From Paenibacillus aquistagni (lineage in GTDB: Bacteria; Bacillota; Bacilli; Paenibacillales; Paenibacillaceae): 64,000 nt of DNA. The notes under the pieces are model-generated. The model was given only the letters and a program-made list of their open reading frames with translations, had not been told where the DNA came from and did no database searches. The translations under genes were made by a program, and so were the position numbers. The stretch is from NCBI RefSeq assembly GCF_900177815.1, contig NZ_FXAZ01000010.1, forward strand, positions 1 through 64,000, in the 5' to 3' direction. Below are positions 28,669 through 38,012 of this stretch, in pieces. Positions within the stretch are counted from its first letter, which is position 1. The number at the start of each line of letters is the position of its first letter.

Positions 28669-31269
28669 ATGTCAAGTAGACGAATAATTACATTGCATGT
28701 CTTCTGCGCTTCGTCACATAATAAGGTACGTAAAAAGGGGGCGCGTGATATCCGATACTTATATGAGTTTATACAGCACCAAGACGACTTGCCGATCAAG
28801 TTATTCGTAAACAGCGTGAAGCATATCCATTTTCATTGGCATAAAGAAATTGAGATTCTTTATGTTCTTCAAGGATCAGTAGTGATGTATCTGGATCAAC
28901 GCCAATATACCCTTCATCAGGATGATGTGATCGTCGTCAACAGCATGTCCGTCCACAAGATTGAACGCACGAGTGAGGATAACGTGCTGCTGACGCTTCA
29001 ATTTGGCCCGGAGTGGCTGGATACAAATGCCTTTGTCCACTGCAATTCCAGCACGCAGACCGAAGATAATCGCCGCAGCTACGATGCCATCCGCCATAAT
29101 CTAGCGAAGATGGTCTATGAGATCAATAAGAAGGCTAGCGGGTTTCGCAGCTATACCCTTGGCTGCTTGCAGATGCTGTGCGGGTATCTGCTTCGGTACT
29201 TCTCATCGGGGACAAATGAGGCTGCTCAAGAAGATGCAAAGTCATATGACTATAAGCGGCTTAATCGGGTGCTCCATTATGTCGATCAGCACTATAATCA
29301 GAAGATTACGCTTCAGACGATGGCGGATCAGGAGCATTTGAGCCTGCATTACTTTTCGCACTTCTTTAGTGATAAGATCGGGATCCCCTTTCAAAAATAC
29401 TTGACGCTTGTCCGTCTTGAGAAAGCCCAGGCGGAGCTCGCTAATTCAACCAAGAGCATTACAGAGATCGCGCTTGATTGCGGCTTTGCCAATGTAAAGT
29501 TGTTTAACAAATACTTTAAGGAAAAATACGATAGCACCCCGAGCGCTTATCGTGAAGCGCTGGCATTAGCGGATCAGCCTGATCCAGATCGCAAGCCGCT
29601 GACCTATGAGGAGTCGTCAAGCGGCGACTATTATGAGACAGATACGATACAGGCCATGTCCTCGCTGTACCGTTATCTTCATATCGATACGGACGAAAGT
29701 ATGGAAACGATTCTCCACTCGCCAGCATCAAGTTCGGCATCGGCAACCGCATCAACCGTGGTAGACGTAAAGGTTCGTACGAATGGCAAGGGTACGCCTT
29801 TTAATAAGCACTGGAATGTCGTCACAACTGCAGGTCGAGCCGTAGAGGGGCTTAGAGAGGACTGGCAGCACCATTTTAGCGAGATGCAGCAGCAGTTTCC
29901 TTTTCAATATATTCGCTTCCATGGCATCTTTAATGATGAAATGATGGTGTATAACGAAGGAGATGACGGTACACCGATATACAATTGGTCATACGTGGAC
30001 AAGCTGTACGATAAGCTGCTTCACCAAGGCATTAGGCCGTTTGTCGAGCTGGGGTTCATGCCAAGTCTCTTGAGAAGGTCGAATGAGACGGTCTTTTGGT
30101 GGAAGGGAAGCATCTCCCCGCCTAAAGAGCAGACCAAGTGGGATGCGCTTGTCCAGGGCTTTGTCCGCCACTGCTTGAACCGTTACGGCTGGCAAGAGGT
30201 GAGTCAATGGTATTTTGAAGTGTGGAATGAGCCTGACCTTTCTGGCGTCTGCTGGGCAGGGACGAAGGAGGAGTATTTCTCGTTCTATGCTTCTACGGTG
30301 AAGGCAATCAAGTCGATCTCACCTGCGCTTAAAGTTGGCGGCCCTGCGCTTGGCTACGGCTCGCTGTGGAACGACACGTGGATGGAGGAATTTCTGGCGT
30401 ACTGCCATGAGCACAAGGTGCCGCTCGATTTCTTCTCCTTTCACGTATACTCCGAGTATCCCTTCTTAAAGGGAGAGACCGATCGTCTAACGACGATTAT
30501 GCCGCCATCCTTTTATAGGGAAAGTATGGATCGTATACATGCTAAGCTATCGTCAACCCCTTATTGCGACGTTGAACTGTTTATGACCGAGTGGAACTTC
30601 TCGCTCTATGATCGCAATCTGGTGCACGATACGATGTTCATGGCTCCCTTCGTGATCTATCATGCGCTGGCGACAATTGGCTCCATGAAGGGGCTTGCCT
30701 ACTGGAGCTTTACGGATGTATTCGAGGAAAGCGTCGTTCCGCCGGCCCACTTCTATGGCGGATTCGGGCTCGTCAATCGGGATGGACTGAAGAAACCCAG
30801 CTACTATGCCTTTAAGCTTCTGCATAAGCTTGGGGAGGAGATGATTGCCCGTGGGGACGGTTATATCGCAACAAGAAAGAGCGACGGCAGCCTTCAACTG
30901 CTCCTGTATCATTATGTGCATGTCGACCAGCTGTTCGCGAGCGGGGATTGGTCGGAGCTGTCCGATATGAATCGATATGCGGTATTCGAGGAGAAGGGCA
31001 GCAAAGCCTTTCGTCTGCATGTAGAAGGCCTTGCTGGTCGTTATAAAGTGACAAGCTATCTGCTGGACCGTGAACATGGTTCTGTATTTGATGATTGGGT
31101 GCGATTAGGAGCGCCAGACTTCCTTTCCACAGAAGAGATTCGCTACTTGGATGCTAGAAGCGGGCCTGCTATGAAGACGGAGATCATACATGATGTACAG
31201 GACTGGCAGCAAGAAGTGACCCTTCCGCCTCATGGCGTGCTGCTGCTTACGTTTGACAGGCAGTATTAG
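28669..31269 (+). CDS. AraC regulator - GH39 beta-xylosidase fusion
   Basis: One polypeptide joining a cupin-type sensor domain (starting VKHIHFHWHKEIEILYVLQG), an AraC helix-turn-helix pair (ITLQTMADQEHLSLHYFSHFF; ITEIALDCGFANVKLFNKYFKEKY) and a C-terminal glycoside hydrolase family 39 domain. In the GH39 part the acid/base Glu lies in FEVWNEPDLSG and the nucleophile Glu in LFMTEWNFS. There is no signal peptide, so it acts inside the cell, perhaps as a xylo-oligosaccharide-sensing regulator. The start is uncertain: ATG 28669 and TTG 28693 have no ribosome site, whereas a strong AAAAAGGGGG (28732-28741) is placed 8 bases before an in-frame ATC at 28750. Followed by a PTS transporter and a GH3 glucosidase. 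Confidence 0.85.
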   Translation: MSSRRIITLHVFCASSHNKVRKKGARDIRYLYEFIQHQDDLPIKLFVNSVKHIHFHWHKEIEILYVLQGSVVMYLDQRQYTLHQDDVIVVNSMSVHKIERTSEDNVLLTLQFGPEWLDTNAFVHCNSSTQTEDNRRSYDAIRHNLAKMVYEINKKASGFRSYTLGCLQMLCGYLLRYFSSGTNEAAQEDAKSYDYKRLNRVLHYVDQHYNQKITLQTMADQEHLSLHYFSHFFSDKIGIPFQKYLTLVRLEKAQAELANSTKSITEIALDCGFANVKLFNKYFKEKYDSTPSAYREALALADQPDPDRKPLTYEESSSGDYYETDTIQAMSSLYRYLHIDTDESMETILHSPASSSASATASTVVDVKVRTNGKGTPFNKHWNVVTTAGRAVEGLREDWQHHFSEMQQQFPFQYIRFHGIFNDEMMVYNEGDDGTPIYNWSYVDKLYDKLLHQGIRPFVELGFMPSLLRRSNETVFWWKGSISPPKEQTKWDALVQGFVRHCLNRYGWQEVSQWYFEVWNEPDLSGVCWAGTKEEYFSFYASTVKAIKSISPALKVGGPALGYGSLWNDTWMEEFLAYCHEHKVPLDFFSFHVYSEYPFLKGETDRLTTIMPPSFYRESMDRIHAKLSSTPYCDVELFMTEWNFSLYDRNLVHDTMFMAPFVIYHALATIGSMKGLAYWSFTDVFEESVVPPAHFYGGFGLVNRDGLKKPSYYAFKLLHKLGEEMIARGDGYIATRKSDGSLQLLLYHYVHVDQLFASGDWSELSDMNRYAVFEEKGSKAFRLHVEGLAGRYKVTSYLLDREHGSVFDDWVRLGAPDFLSTEEIRYLDARSGPAMKTEIIHDVQDWQQEVTLPPHGVLLLTFDRQY

Positions 31270-31332
31270 TTCGTCCCACGCCTGCTGCTAGAAACCAACC
31301 TTTCACACAATTGAGCACGATATAGCAGCGCG

Positions 31333-31358
31333 CACCCCTCCTATGAGGGGTGTTTTTT
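31333..31358 (+). terminator. terminator of AraC-GH39 gene
   Basis: CACCCCTC (31333-31340) and GAGGGGTG (31345-31352) with a 4-base loop and six T. Confidence 0.95.
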
Positions 31359-31518
31359 GTTGTGTAGGCCCCTCCTATGCTGCATATGCTAAGTCCGTCA
31401 GGAGAAAGGGAACAAGAAACAGCCCTAATCGCGACAAAGAACAACAAGAAAGCGCTACCAAACAGCATTTATACTAAAGTCACGGCCGATGAAAATGACA
31501 ATGCAAGGGGGAATGAAC

Positions 31519-32765
31519 ATGGACCGTCTCATGAAATGGATGACGGAAAAATTTGCGCCACGCTTAGAGACGTTTACAAACAACGTATGGGTATCTTCCA
31601 TACAGGAAGCCATTATGGTTACCCTACCTATGATTTTATCGGGTCCATCATCACCTTAATCTCGATTCTAAAAGATTTCATTCCGGGGATGCCGGACTTA
31701 ACCCCGATAACCACATTTAGCTTCGGACTTTTAGGTATGTTTATTGCTTTTCTCACGCCTTATACGGTCATGCAAAAGAAAGGGCGCGACAAAATCAAGC
31801 TGATTGCTGGAGCTACAGGTCTATCCTTGTTCTTAATGCTGCTGAAGCCCGTTCTGAATGAGGACGGCACGATTACCTTCATTCTGGAGCGTTTTGGCCC
31901 TTCCGGCATGATTACTGCACTGCTGGTTGGCATCGTGGTAGCTGTAGTCTTGAATGTATTCAACAACTTTTCACTATTCAAAAAGGATTCGTCTTTGCCC
32001 GAATTTATCATTGATTGGTTTGACTTCCTTGTTCCAATCGCGATTATTCTGACGATGGGCTGGGTGCTCGTTTATCAGCTGCACTTTGATATTTTCGAGC
32101 TGATCGTAAGCGTCTTCGAACCCATTAATACGGTAGGACAAAGCTTATGGGGCTTCTTGCTCTTTAACTTGATTGGTGTTGTGCTCTACTCCTTCGGCGT
32201 AAGCCCATGGGTGATGATGCCGATCTGGTACGCGATCTGGATTCCTGCGATTGAGCAGAATGCAGCCTTGGTGGCCCAAGGGCTTGAGCCAGTCAACATC
32301 AATACCTTTGAAACCTTCTTCTCAGGCTGGCTTGGTGTCGGCGGTCTAGGTGCGACCCTGCCGCTCGTCGTATGGTTCCTATTTGCACGATCCAAAAAGC
32401 TGAAGTCGATTGGCAGAGCGACAATCGTACCCTCTTTATTCAACATCAACGAGCCGGTCATCTATGGAGCGCCGATCGCTTTTAAACCGATTCTTATGGT
32501 TCCGATGTGGATTAACGGGATCATTACGCCGATTATTGTGTATTTCGCGCTTGATATGGGATTCGCAGAGATTCCAAGCAAGGTGTTCCAGCTGTGGTAT
32601 ACCCCAATTGGCATATCGACTTACATTATGTCTGGATTGAACGGAGTTATCCTGCTTGCACTCGTGCTGGCAATCATCTTTGCCGTCTGGTATCCATTCT
32701 ATAAGATTTACGATGCGCAGGAGCTGAAGAAGGAGCAGGAAGAAGCTGAGCTGCAGCAAAGCTAG
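31519..32765 (+). pseudogene. PTS cellobiose/lactose-type EIIC permease, one frameshift
   Basis: Membrane component of a sugar phosphotransferase system. The true N-terminus begins at ATG 31519 (AAGGGGG 7 bases upstream) and reads MDRLMKWMTEKFAPRLETF, then TNNVWVSSIQEAIMVTLPMILSG, as in family members. At the GGG run 31641-31643 the frame breaks; the rest (SIITLISILKDFIPG onward to the stop at 32765) continues one base out of register. With one base restored the product would be about 415 residues with 8-10 membrane segments. The open frame that begins upstream at 31377 gives an unrelated N-terminus and is spurious. It may be a real mutation, a sequencing error, or recoding. GH3 follows after 17 bases. 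Confidence 0.8.
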
Positions 32766-32782
32766 GAAAGTGGGGATCAATC

Positions 32783-35095
32783 ATGAATCACAAAATAGAG
32801 CATTGGATGAAGGAATTAACACTGGAAGAAAAGGCATCCCTGTGTGCGGGTCTGAATATGTGGATGACGAAGGGGATCGACCGCTTGAATATCCCAGCGA
32901 TCCATATGTACGACGGTACCAATGGCATTCGCAAGACGAGCAGCGATGAAGAGATGGGCATCACGTCGGAAAATATACCAGCGACGTGCTATCCCACAGG
33001 TTCCGCAATTGGATCTTCATGGAATATTGAGCTCTTGCATGAGATCGGTGTGGCGCTTGGTATTGAAGGCAAGGAGATGGGTGTAGAGCTTCTGCTCGGC
33101 CCCGGCATCAATATGAAGCGCACACCGCTTGGCGGCCGCAACTTCGAGTATTATTCGGAGGACCCTTGTCTATCTGGCGAGCTAGGAGCAGCCTTCGTCA
33201 ATGGACTCCAAAGCCAAGGCGTCGGTGCTTCTGTGAAGCACTTTGCCTGCAACAATCAGGAATACGAGAAGATGGTGACAAGCTCAGAGGTGGATGAGCG
33301 TACGCTGCGCGAGATTTACCTAAGTGCTTTTGAGCGAATCGTGAAGAAGGCCAACCCGTGGACGATGATGTGCTCCTACAATCTGCTTAACGGCTCTTAT
33401 GCAAGCGAAAATGAGCATTTGCTTGATGATATTCTTCGTAAAGAGTGGGGGTATGAAGGCGTTGTGCTATCCGACTGGACAGCAGTTAATGACCGCATTC
33501 GCGGACTTAAGGCAGGGCTTGATCTGGAGATGCCGGGACCTGCGCATTACAATGCCGCAGCAATTGTAGAAGAAGTGCAGAAGGGGACACTCTCAGAAGA
33601 GCAGCTTGATAAGAGCGTACGAAGAATTCTTACACTGGTAGAGCAGGTCACGGATCATGAAGTAGAGTCTCCTGAGACCGCACTTGACTACCATGAGCTC
33701 GCTAGAAGAGCTGCTGCTGAGAGCATCGTACTGCTCAAAAATGATAACGGCATTCTGCCGCTTGATCCTGCTAAGGTAAAATCCGTTGCCGTCATTGGCA
33801 CGTTCGCGAAGAAGCCGAGAATTCAGGGCGCGGGTAGTGCTGAGGTGACGCCAACATCTGTTGATATCCCATGGGAAGAGATGCAGAAGATTGCCGGCGA
33901 GGCTGTACAGTTCCATTATGCGGAAGGCTGCCCTAAAGATGATCGCATCGATGACACGATGATCGAAGAGAGTGCAGCGCTTGCCGCAAAATCAGAACTC
34001 GCGATTCTGTTCGTCGGGCAGCCGGAATACGCAGAGTCCGAGATGCATGATCTAAATGGCATTGATCTTCCTGAGCATCAAGTGAAGCTGATTGAAGCCG
34101 TAGCGGCTGTACAGCCGAAATGCATTGTCGTGACGAGCAGCGGTACCGCATTAGCGATGCGTCCGTGGATCCAGCATGTGCCAGCCGTGCTTCATGCTTG
34201 GCTGACCGGACAAGGCTCAGGCCGTGCGGTTGCCGAGATCCTATTCGGCTTGACGAATCCATCGGGCAAGCTGTCCGAGACGTTCCCTGTGAAGCTCTCC
34301 GACAATCCGTCTCATATGCGCATTCGTGGAGAGAATGGCAAGCTGTACTACCGTGAGGGATTGTTCGTAGGATATCGCTACTATGACCGCAAGGAGCTTG
34401 CGCCGCAGTTCCCGTTCGGGCATGGGCTGTCTTACACATCATTTGCCTATTCCGATATGCGGGTGACCCAGCATGATCACAGCGTGACGGTGTCCCTGCA
34501 AGTAGAGAATACCGGAGCGATAGCAGGCAAAGAGGTTGTTCAGTTGTATGTTCAAGACGAGGAGTGCAAGTGGACGCGTCCAGAGAAGGAGCTTAAGGCC
34601 TTTATCAAGATCGAGCTTGAACCGCATGAGAAGAAGGAAGTTGTGTTTGAGCTTGAGGAGCGGGACTTTGCTTACTACAATACGAAGTACAATCGCTGGA
34701 TAGCGGAGACAGGCTACTTCAAGCTTGTGGCAGGCAGCTCTTCACGAGACATTCGCCTGACAGAACGCGTTTTCTGCGACTTTGGCAAGGAAGAGGCATC
34801 CTTCCACAAGTTCAGCCTGCTGAACGACTGGGTTGAAGATCCAACAGCCAAGTCGGTACTGGAAAAGTGCTTACATGAGATGAACGAGCATGTAACCGAC
34901 AAGGTGCATTTGAATGAAGAGTTCATCGGATTCTGGGGAGACTTCCCAACGATTAAAGTGCTGCAAATGTTTGGACAAAATTGGCTTATTCACCGCACGC
35001 CCGATCAAGTGATAGATGAACTTATCGCAGAAGTGGAGCGTGTGCGCCAAGCAGCGGCAGGAACGAATACAGCAGCCGCGCAATCTCAGGAATAA
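32783..35095 (+). CDS. glycoside hydrolase family 3 beta-glucosidase
   Basis: A 770-residue intracellular enzyme (no signal peptide) that removes beta-linked glucose or xylose from oligosaccharide ends. The N-terminal barrel has GPGINMKRTPLGGRNFEYYSEDP, KHFACNNQE and the nucleophile Asp231 in VVLSDWTAV. The alpha/beta sandwich domain follows (about 310-540), then a fibronectin type III-like domain (about 560-670, VQLYVQDEECKWTRPEKELKAF). AGTGGGGA precedes the ATG. It is in one unit with the EIIC gene. GH3 enzymes normally act on unphosphorylated sugars, so its link to PTS uptake is unusual. Confidence 0.93.
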   Translation: MNHKIEHWMKELTLEEKASLCAGLNMWMTKGIDRLNIPAIHMYDGTNGIRKTSSDEEMGITSENIPATCYPTGSAIGSSWNIELLHEIGVALGIEGKEMGVELLLGPGINMKRTPLGGRNFEYYSEDPCLSGELGAAFVNGLQSQGVGASVKHFACNNQEYEKMVTSSEVDERTLREIYLSAFERIVKKANPWTMMCSYNLLNGSYASENEHLLDDILRKEWGYEGVVLSDWTAVNDRIRGLKAGLDLEMPGPAHYNAAAIVEEVQKGTLSEEQLDKSVRRILTLVEQVTDHEVESPETALDYHELARRAAAESIVLLKNDNGILPLDPAKVKSVAVIGTFAKKPRIQGAGSAEVTPTSVDIPWEEMQKIAGEAVQFHYAEGCPKDDRIDDTMIEESAALAAKSELAILFVGQPEYAESEMHDLNGIDLPEHQVKLIEAVAAVQPKCIVVTSSGTALAMRPWIQHVPAVLHAWLTGQGSGRAVAEILFGLTNPSGKLSETFPVKLSDNPSHMRIRGENGKLYYREGLFVGYRYYDRKELAPQFPFGHGLSYTSFAYSDMRVTQHDHSVTVSLQVENTGAIAGKEVVQLYVQDEECKWTRPEKELKAFIKIELEPHEKKEVVFELEERDFAYYNTKYNRWIAETGYFKLVAGSSSRDIRLTERVFCDFGKEEASFHKFSLLNDWVEDPTAKSVLEKCLHEMNEHVTDKVHLNEEFIGFWGDFPTIKVLQMFGQNWLIHRTPDQVIDELIAEVERVRQAAAGTNTAAAQSQE

Positions 35096-35098
35096 TAA

Positions 35099-35218
35099 AC
35101 AACAAAAAGAGGCCATCCATTCGACCATGCTTCCTTGGCAGAAGGAAGCATGGCTCACCATCACGCTCCTGAACAAGGGGAGAATCGCGATGAATGGGCA
35201 TAGGCCTCTTTTTGTTGT
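35099..35218. terminator. nested bidirectional terminator between GH3 and sensor kinase
   Basis: The outer 16-bp arms (35099-35114 and 35203-35218, containing AAAAAGAGGCC/GGCCTCTTTTT) are perfect inverted copies. A second perfect 10-bp hairpin, CCATGCTTCC (35125-35134) and GGAAGCATGG (35144-35153), lies inside, and CCATTC/GAATGG extends the outer stem. T tracts follow on both strands. Confidence 0.8.
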
Positions 35219-35255
35219 GGACATCCATATATATGTGCGGAGAAAGGAAAGGGGA

Positions 35256-37031
35256 TTAATCCCCACCCGTTCGTTTGGCTGCAGGGAACACAACCCGGAT
35301 CACTGTCCCTTCGCCGAGCTTAGACTCCGCAGTGACATGACCACCTAATGCTTCCACCAGCCCTTTGGAAATCGCCATGCCAAGCCCAGAACCTGCTGAG
35401 GCATGGACGGTATTGGTTCCCCGATAATAGCGTTCGAACAATCCATCGAGGGTACGCTCGTCCATACCGCTGCCATTGTCAGAGAAGATGATGCAGATGT
35501 GCCTGTGATCGGTGCGCCATTCAAGGGAGACCGTCAGCAGGGTATCCGCTGGATTGTGCAAAAAGGCGTTGGCGACCAGATTGGTCACGATCCGACTTAG
35601 CCACGGGGTATAAGTGCGAACGACAACTTCCTCTGCTAGCGGATGATAGGAGATGCGCGCTTCTCCGAAGGCAGGGTCAGATGCAGCCTGGCCCAGTGTA
35701 TGCGTGAGCCATGAGCAGAGCTCAACCTCTTCCGTCTCAGGTGGGAATAATCCCGATTGAAGACGATAGGTCATGGCCAGATCATTGATCAGCGTATCCA
35801 TATGGGTTGACTTCTCCAGCATGATATTGGAGAAGGAACAAACCTCCTCCTTGCTCCAATCGTACCCATCATTAGCCAGCAGATGGGCATATCCCTTGAT
35901 TGCGGACAATGGTGTCTTGAGATCGTGGGTAATGCCGCTGATCCAGGTCTCGCGCAGCTCTTGGGTCTGCAGCCGCAATGTCTCATCTCGATGCAGTGTC
36001 TTCGCGAGTTGATCGAGCGACTGCATCACATCCGTGTACATCCGATATCGTCTTCGCCATTGCCCAGATGAGTTGCGGCTTCTTGGCCGCCCCTTGCGAT
36101 CAGCCGGCTCCTCATATACTTTGTTGCTTAACGCTTTAAGCCAAGCCAGCATGTGCAGCATCGGCGCTCCGAAGCGATGCGCACTCCAGAGCGACATGAT
36201 TATAAACACGAGCAGCATTGCAGCAAGCATGGCGCTCACTCCCACAATCATGACCCTTGTCTCAGGAGGGAGCAGACTGCTTGAATTAGCGTTGCTTCTT
36301 GCTTGATTAGGCAGCGCGATGATCCAAGTATCCTTGGAATCTTTATTGTAAGAGGTCGCAATGCCATAACCGTATCTTTCTTTGTATATCGTCCTCAGCG
36401 CCAAGTCCTGAATCGTGTAAGAACGGGGAATCTGTTCCGGCTTGTTATAGGCGGCCATTTCATTGCCGGAAGCGTCCAGCCATTGCACGTATCCTCCAAG
36501 TGATTGTAAGCGAGCAGCAGCCTGATCAGGGAGTAGAAGCTGTCCAGATTCATCCCTCGAGGCCCCACCCTTTACTTGTTCGAGCAGCAGTTCCAGCTCA
36601 TTTTTAACGCCATAGACCAGAGTGAACAGCTTGCCGTCCTTCTCTTGTATGTACAAATAAAGTCCATAAGGGAAAGGCTCGGTTCTATTCCAATAAGCAA
36701 GCAGCTCTCCTGGATCGTAATGCTTGGGAACATCAGGGGGCGTATTGTAAGACAGCACAACGCGTCCTTCTTCATCTAAGCTTTGCAGCCATCCTTGGTT
36801 AGCCTTGACTTGATCCAACAGCTTAGGGTCGAATACGAATCCATCTGGACCAAGCTTAGATGATTCGACGAGCTTCTCGAGTCCGACGGAGGCAAAGTCA
36901 TGGGAGAGCTGTATTTCCTCAAAGCGCTGCAGCATCCACTGAACGCTTAATCCTGCTGCGGCAAGCACAAGGATACCGGATACGGCAAGCTGAATGACAA
37001 ATCGTACGGTCAGCCGATGCTTGATGTTCAT
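35256..37031 (-). CDS. two-component sensor histidine kinase
   Basis: A 591-residue membrane kinase. Membrane helices at about 12-32 and 255-278 flank an extracytoplasmic sensor of ~220 residues. A HisKA domain follows with the phosphoacceptor His in GITHDLKTPLSAIKGY, and an ATPase domain with the DNGSGM and GSGLGMAISKGL boxes. Its start overlaps the stop of the response regulator by 4 bases (ATGA), so the pair is translationally coupled. The signal is unknown; the divergent cell-wall peptidase gene suggests an envelope-related stimulus. Confidence 0.94.
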   Translation of the reverse strand: MNIKHRLTVRFVIQLAVSGILVLAAAGLSVQWMLQRFEEIQLSHDFASVGLEKLVESSKLGPDGFVFDPKLLDQVKANQGWLQSLDEEGRVVLSYNTPPDVPKHYDPGELLAYWNRTEPFPYGLYLYIQEKDGKLFTLVYGVKNELELLLEQVKGGASRDESGQLLLPDQAAARLQSLGGYVQWLDASGNEMAAYNKPEQIPRSYTIQDLALRTIYKERYGYGIATSYNKDSKDTWIIALPNQARSNANSSSLLPPETRVMIVGVSAMLAAMLLVFIIMSLWSAHRFGAPMLHMLAWLKALSNKVYEEPADRKGRPRSRNSSGQWRRRYRMYTDVMQSLDQLAKTLHRDETLRLQTQELRETWISGITHDLKTPLSAIKGYAHLLANDGYDWSKEEVCSFSNIMLEKSTHMDTLINDLAMTYRLQSGLFPPETEEVELCSWLTHTLGQAASDPAFGEARISYHPLAEEVVVRTYTPWLSRIVTNLVANAFLHNPADTLLTVSLEWRTDHRHICIIFSDNGSGMDERTLDGLFERYYRGTNTVHASAGSGLGMAISKGLVEALGGHVTAESKLGEGTVIRVVFPAAKRTGGD

Positions 37032-37786
37032 TGCGATGCATTCCTTTTATCCGAATGATGAACGAGCTTGTAGCCGAGGCCTCTCACATTCACGATCAGC
37101 TTAGGCTCAGATGGATCCGCTTCGATTCGCTCTCGAATGCGATGGATATGAACCATCACGGTATTGTCATCCGAGAAAGCCTCTTCCCCCCACACTCGCT
37201 CATACAGTTCGCGTTTGCTGAAGATCCGATTCGGATGCTTGCAAAAAAAGAGCAGCAGCTGGAAGACAAGGGTTGGACAAGGCACAAGCTTGCCATTAAC
37301 CGAGAGCTCCCCAGCGGTCTCATTGACTTGGAATCTTCCGAAGTCATAGATGCGAAAGGCAGTAGACGATTCATTGTGAATGTGATTGTGTAGTTTTAGC
37401 CCTTTCTCTTTGGCTGCAAGATGCCGTCGTAGCTGAGAACGGATACGCGCCACGACCTCCATCGGGTTGAAAGGCTTCGTAATATAATCATCGCCTCCCA
37501 CTGCAAATCCCGTCAATTTATCAAAGTCAGAGCTCTTGGCGGTCAAAAAAAGAATGGGTGCTTCTGTCGTCACTCGTATAAAGGGACAGATATCGATGCC
37601 GCTACGACCCGGAAGCATAACGTCAAGCACGATGAGGTCATAGGTCTTCTGCTGGCACGCTTCCACCGCCTCTTCTCCAGTAGATGCCGAATCAACCTGT
37701 GTATAACCCTCTTTATGTAAGACCGTTTGAAGAAGTGTAAGAATAGCCGGTTCGTCATCGACGAGCAGAATGGCCGCGTCATTCAT
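37028..37786 (-). CDS. OmpR/PhoB-type response regulator
   Basis: A 252-residue regulator with an N-terminal receiver domain (phosphorylation site Asp55 in LIVLDVMLPG; acidic pair Asp10/Asp11; Lys in ITKPF) and a C-terminal winged helix (about 145-245, ending NVRGLGYKL). It heads an operon with the sensor kinase and lies divergently to the M23 peptidase gene. The 226-base spacer holds two pairs of 11-bp-spaced direct repeats that look like binding sites. Confidence 0.95.
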   Translation of the reverse strand: MNDAAILLVDDEPAILTLLQTVLHKEGYTQVDSASTGEEAVEACQQKTYDLIVLDVMLPGRSGIDICPFIRVTTEAPILFLTAKSSDFDKLTGFAVGGDDYITKPFNPMEVVARIRSQLRRHLAAKEKGLKLHNHIHNESSTAFRIYDFGRFQVNETAGELSVNGKLVPCPTLVFQLLLFFCKHPNRIFSKRELYERVWGEEAFSDDNTVMVHIHRIRERIEADPSEPKLIVNVRGLGYKLVHHSDKRNASQ

Positions 37787-37861
37787 CCTAATGGCCCCTC
37801 TCTATATGGCGTTTATGCCCTTATATTACCACAATTCATCTTGCGCATCGGCGAATCGCTA

Positions 37862-37942
37862 TCTTAACGCTGTCTTAATTCTGAGCCTTGGGGAGGCAAG
37901 AATGTGAGGAATCAGCTGAACATCATTAAGCTAATGTTAAGC
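37862..37942. promoter_or_regulatory. putative response-regulator binding repeats
   Basis: TCTTAA occurs at 37862-37867 and 37873-37878, and TTAAGC at 37926-37931 and 37937-37942. In each pair the units start 11 bp apart, the spacing expected for OmpR/PhoB dimers. A TACAAT -10 for the peptidase gene lies at 37974-37979. Confidence 0.5.
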
Positions 37943-38012
37943 CTCCGTTACAAGGGATGTAACGATCGTCCTCTACAATAGAGGTATCAAACAAAGAGAG
38001 GCGGGGGTTCGC

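Noticed and set aside
28443-28799. 118-codon minus-strand frame upstream of the AraC-GH39 gene
   Set aside because: No start signal, and the local plus frame is equally open; no recognisable domain on either strand.
31377-31630. N-terminal extension of the PTS permease in the downstream frame
   Set aside because: The sequence is hydrophilic and unrelated to the family; the genuine N-terminus lies in another frame from 31519.
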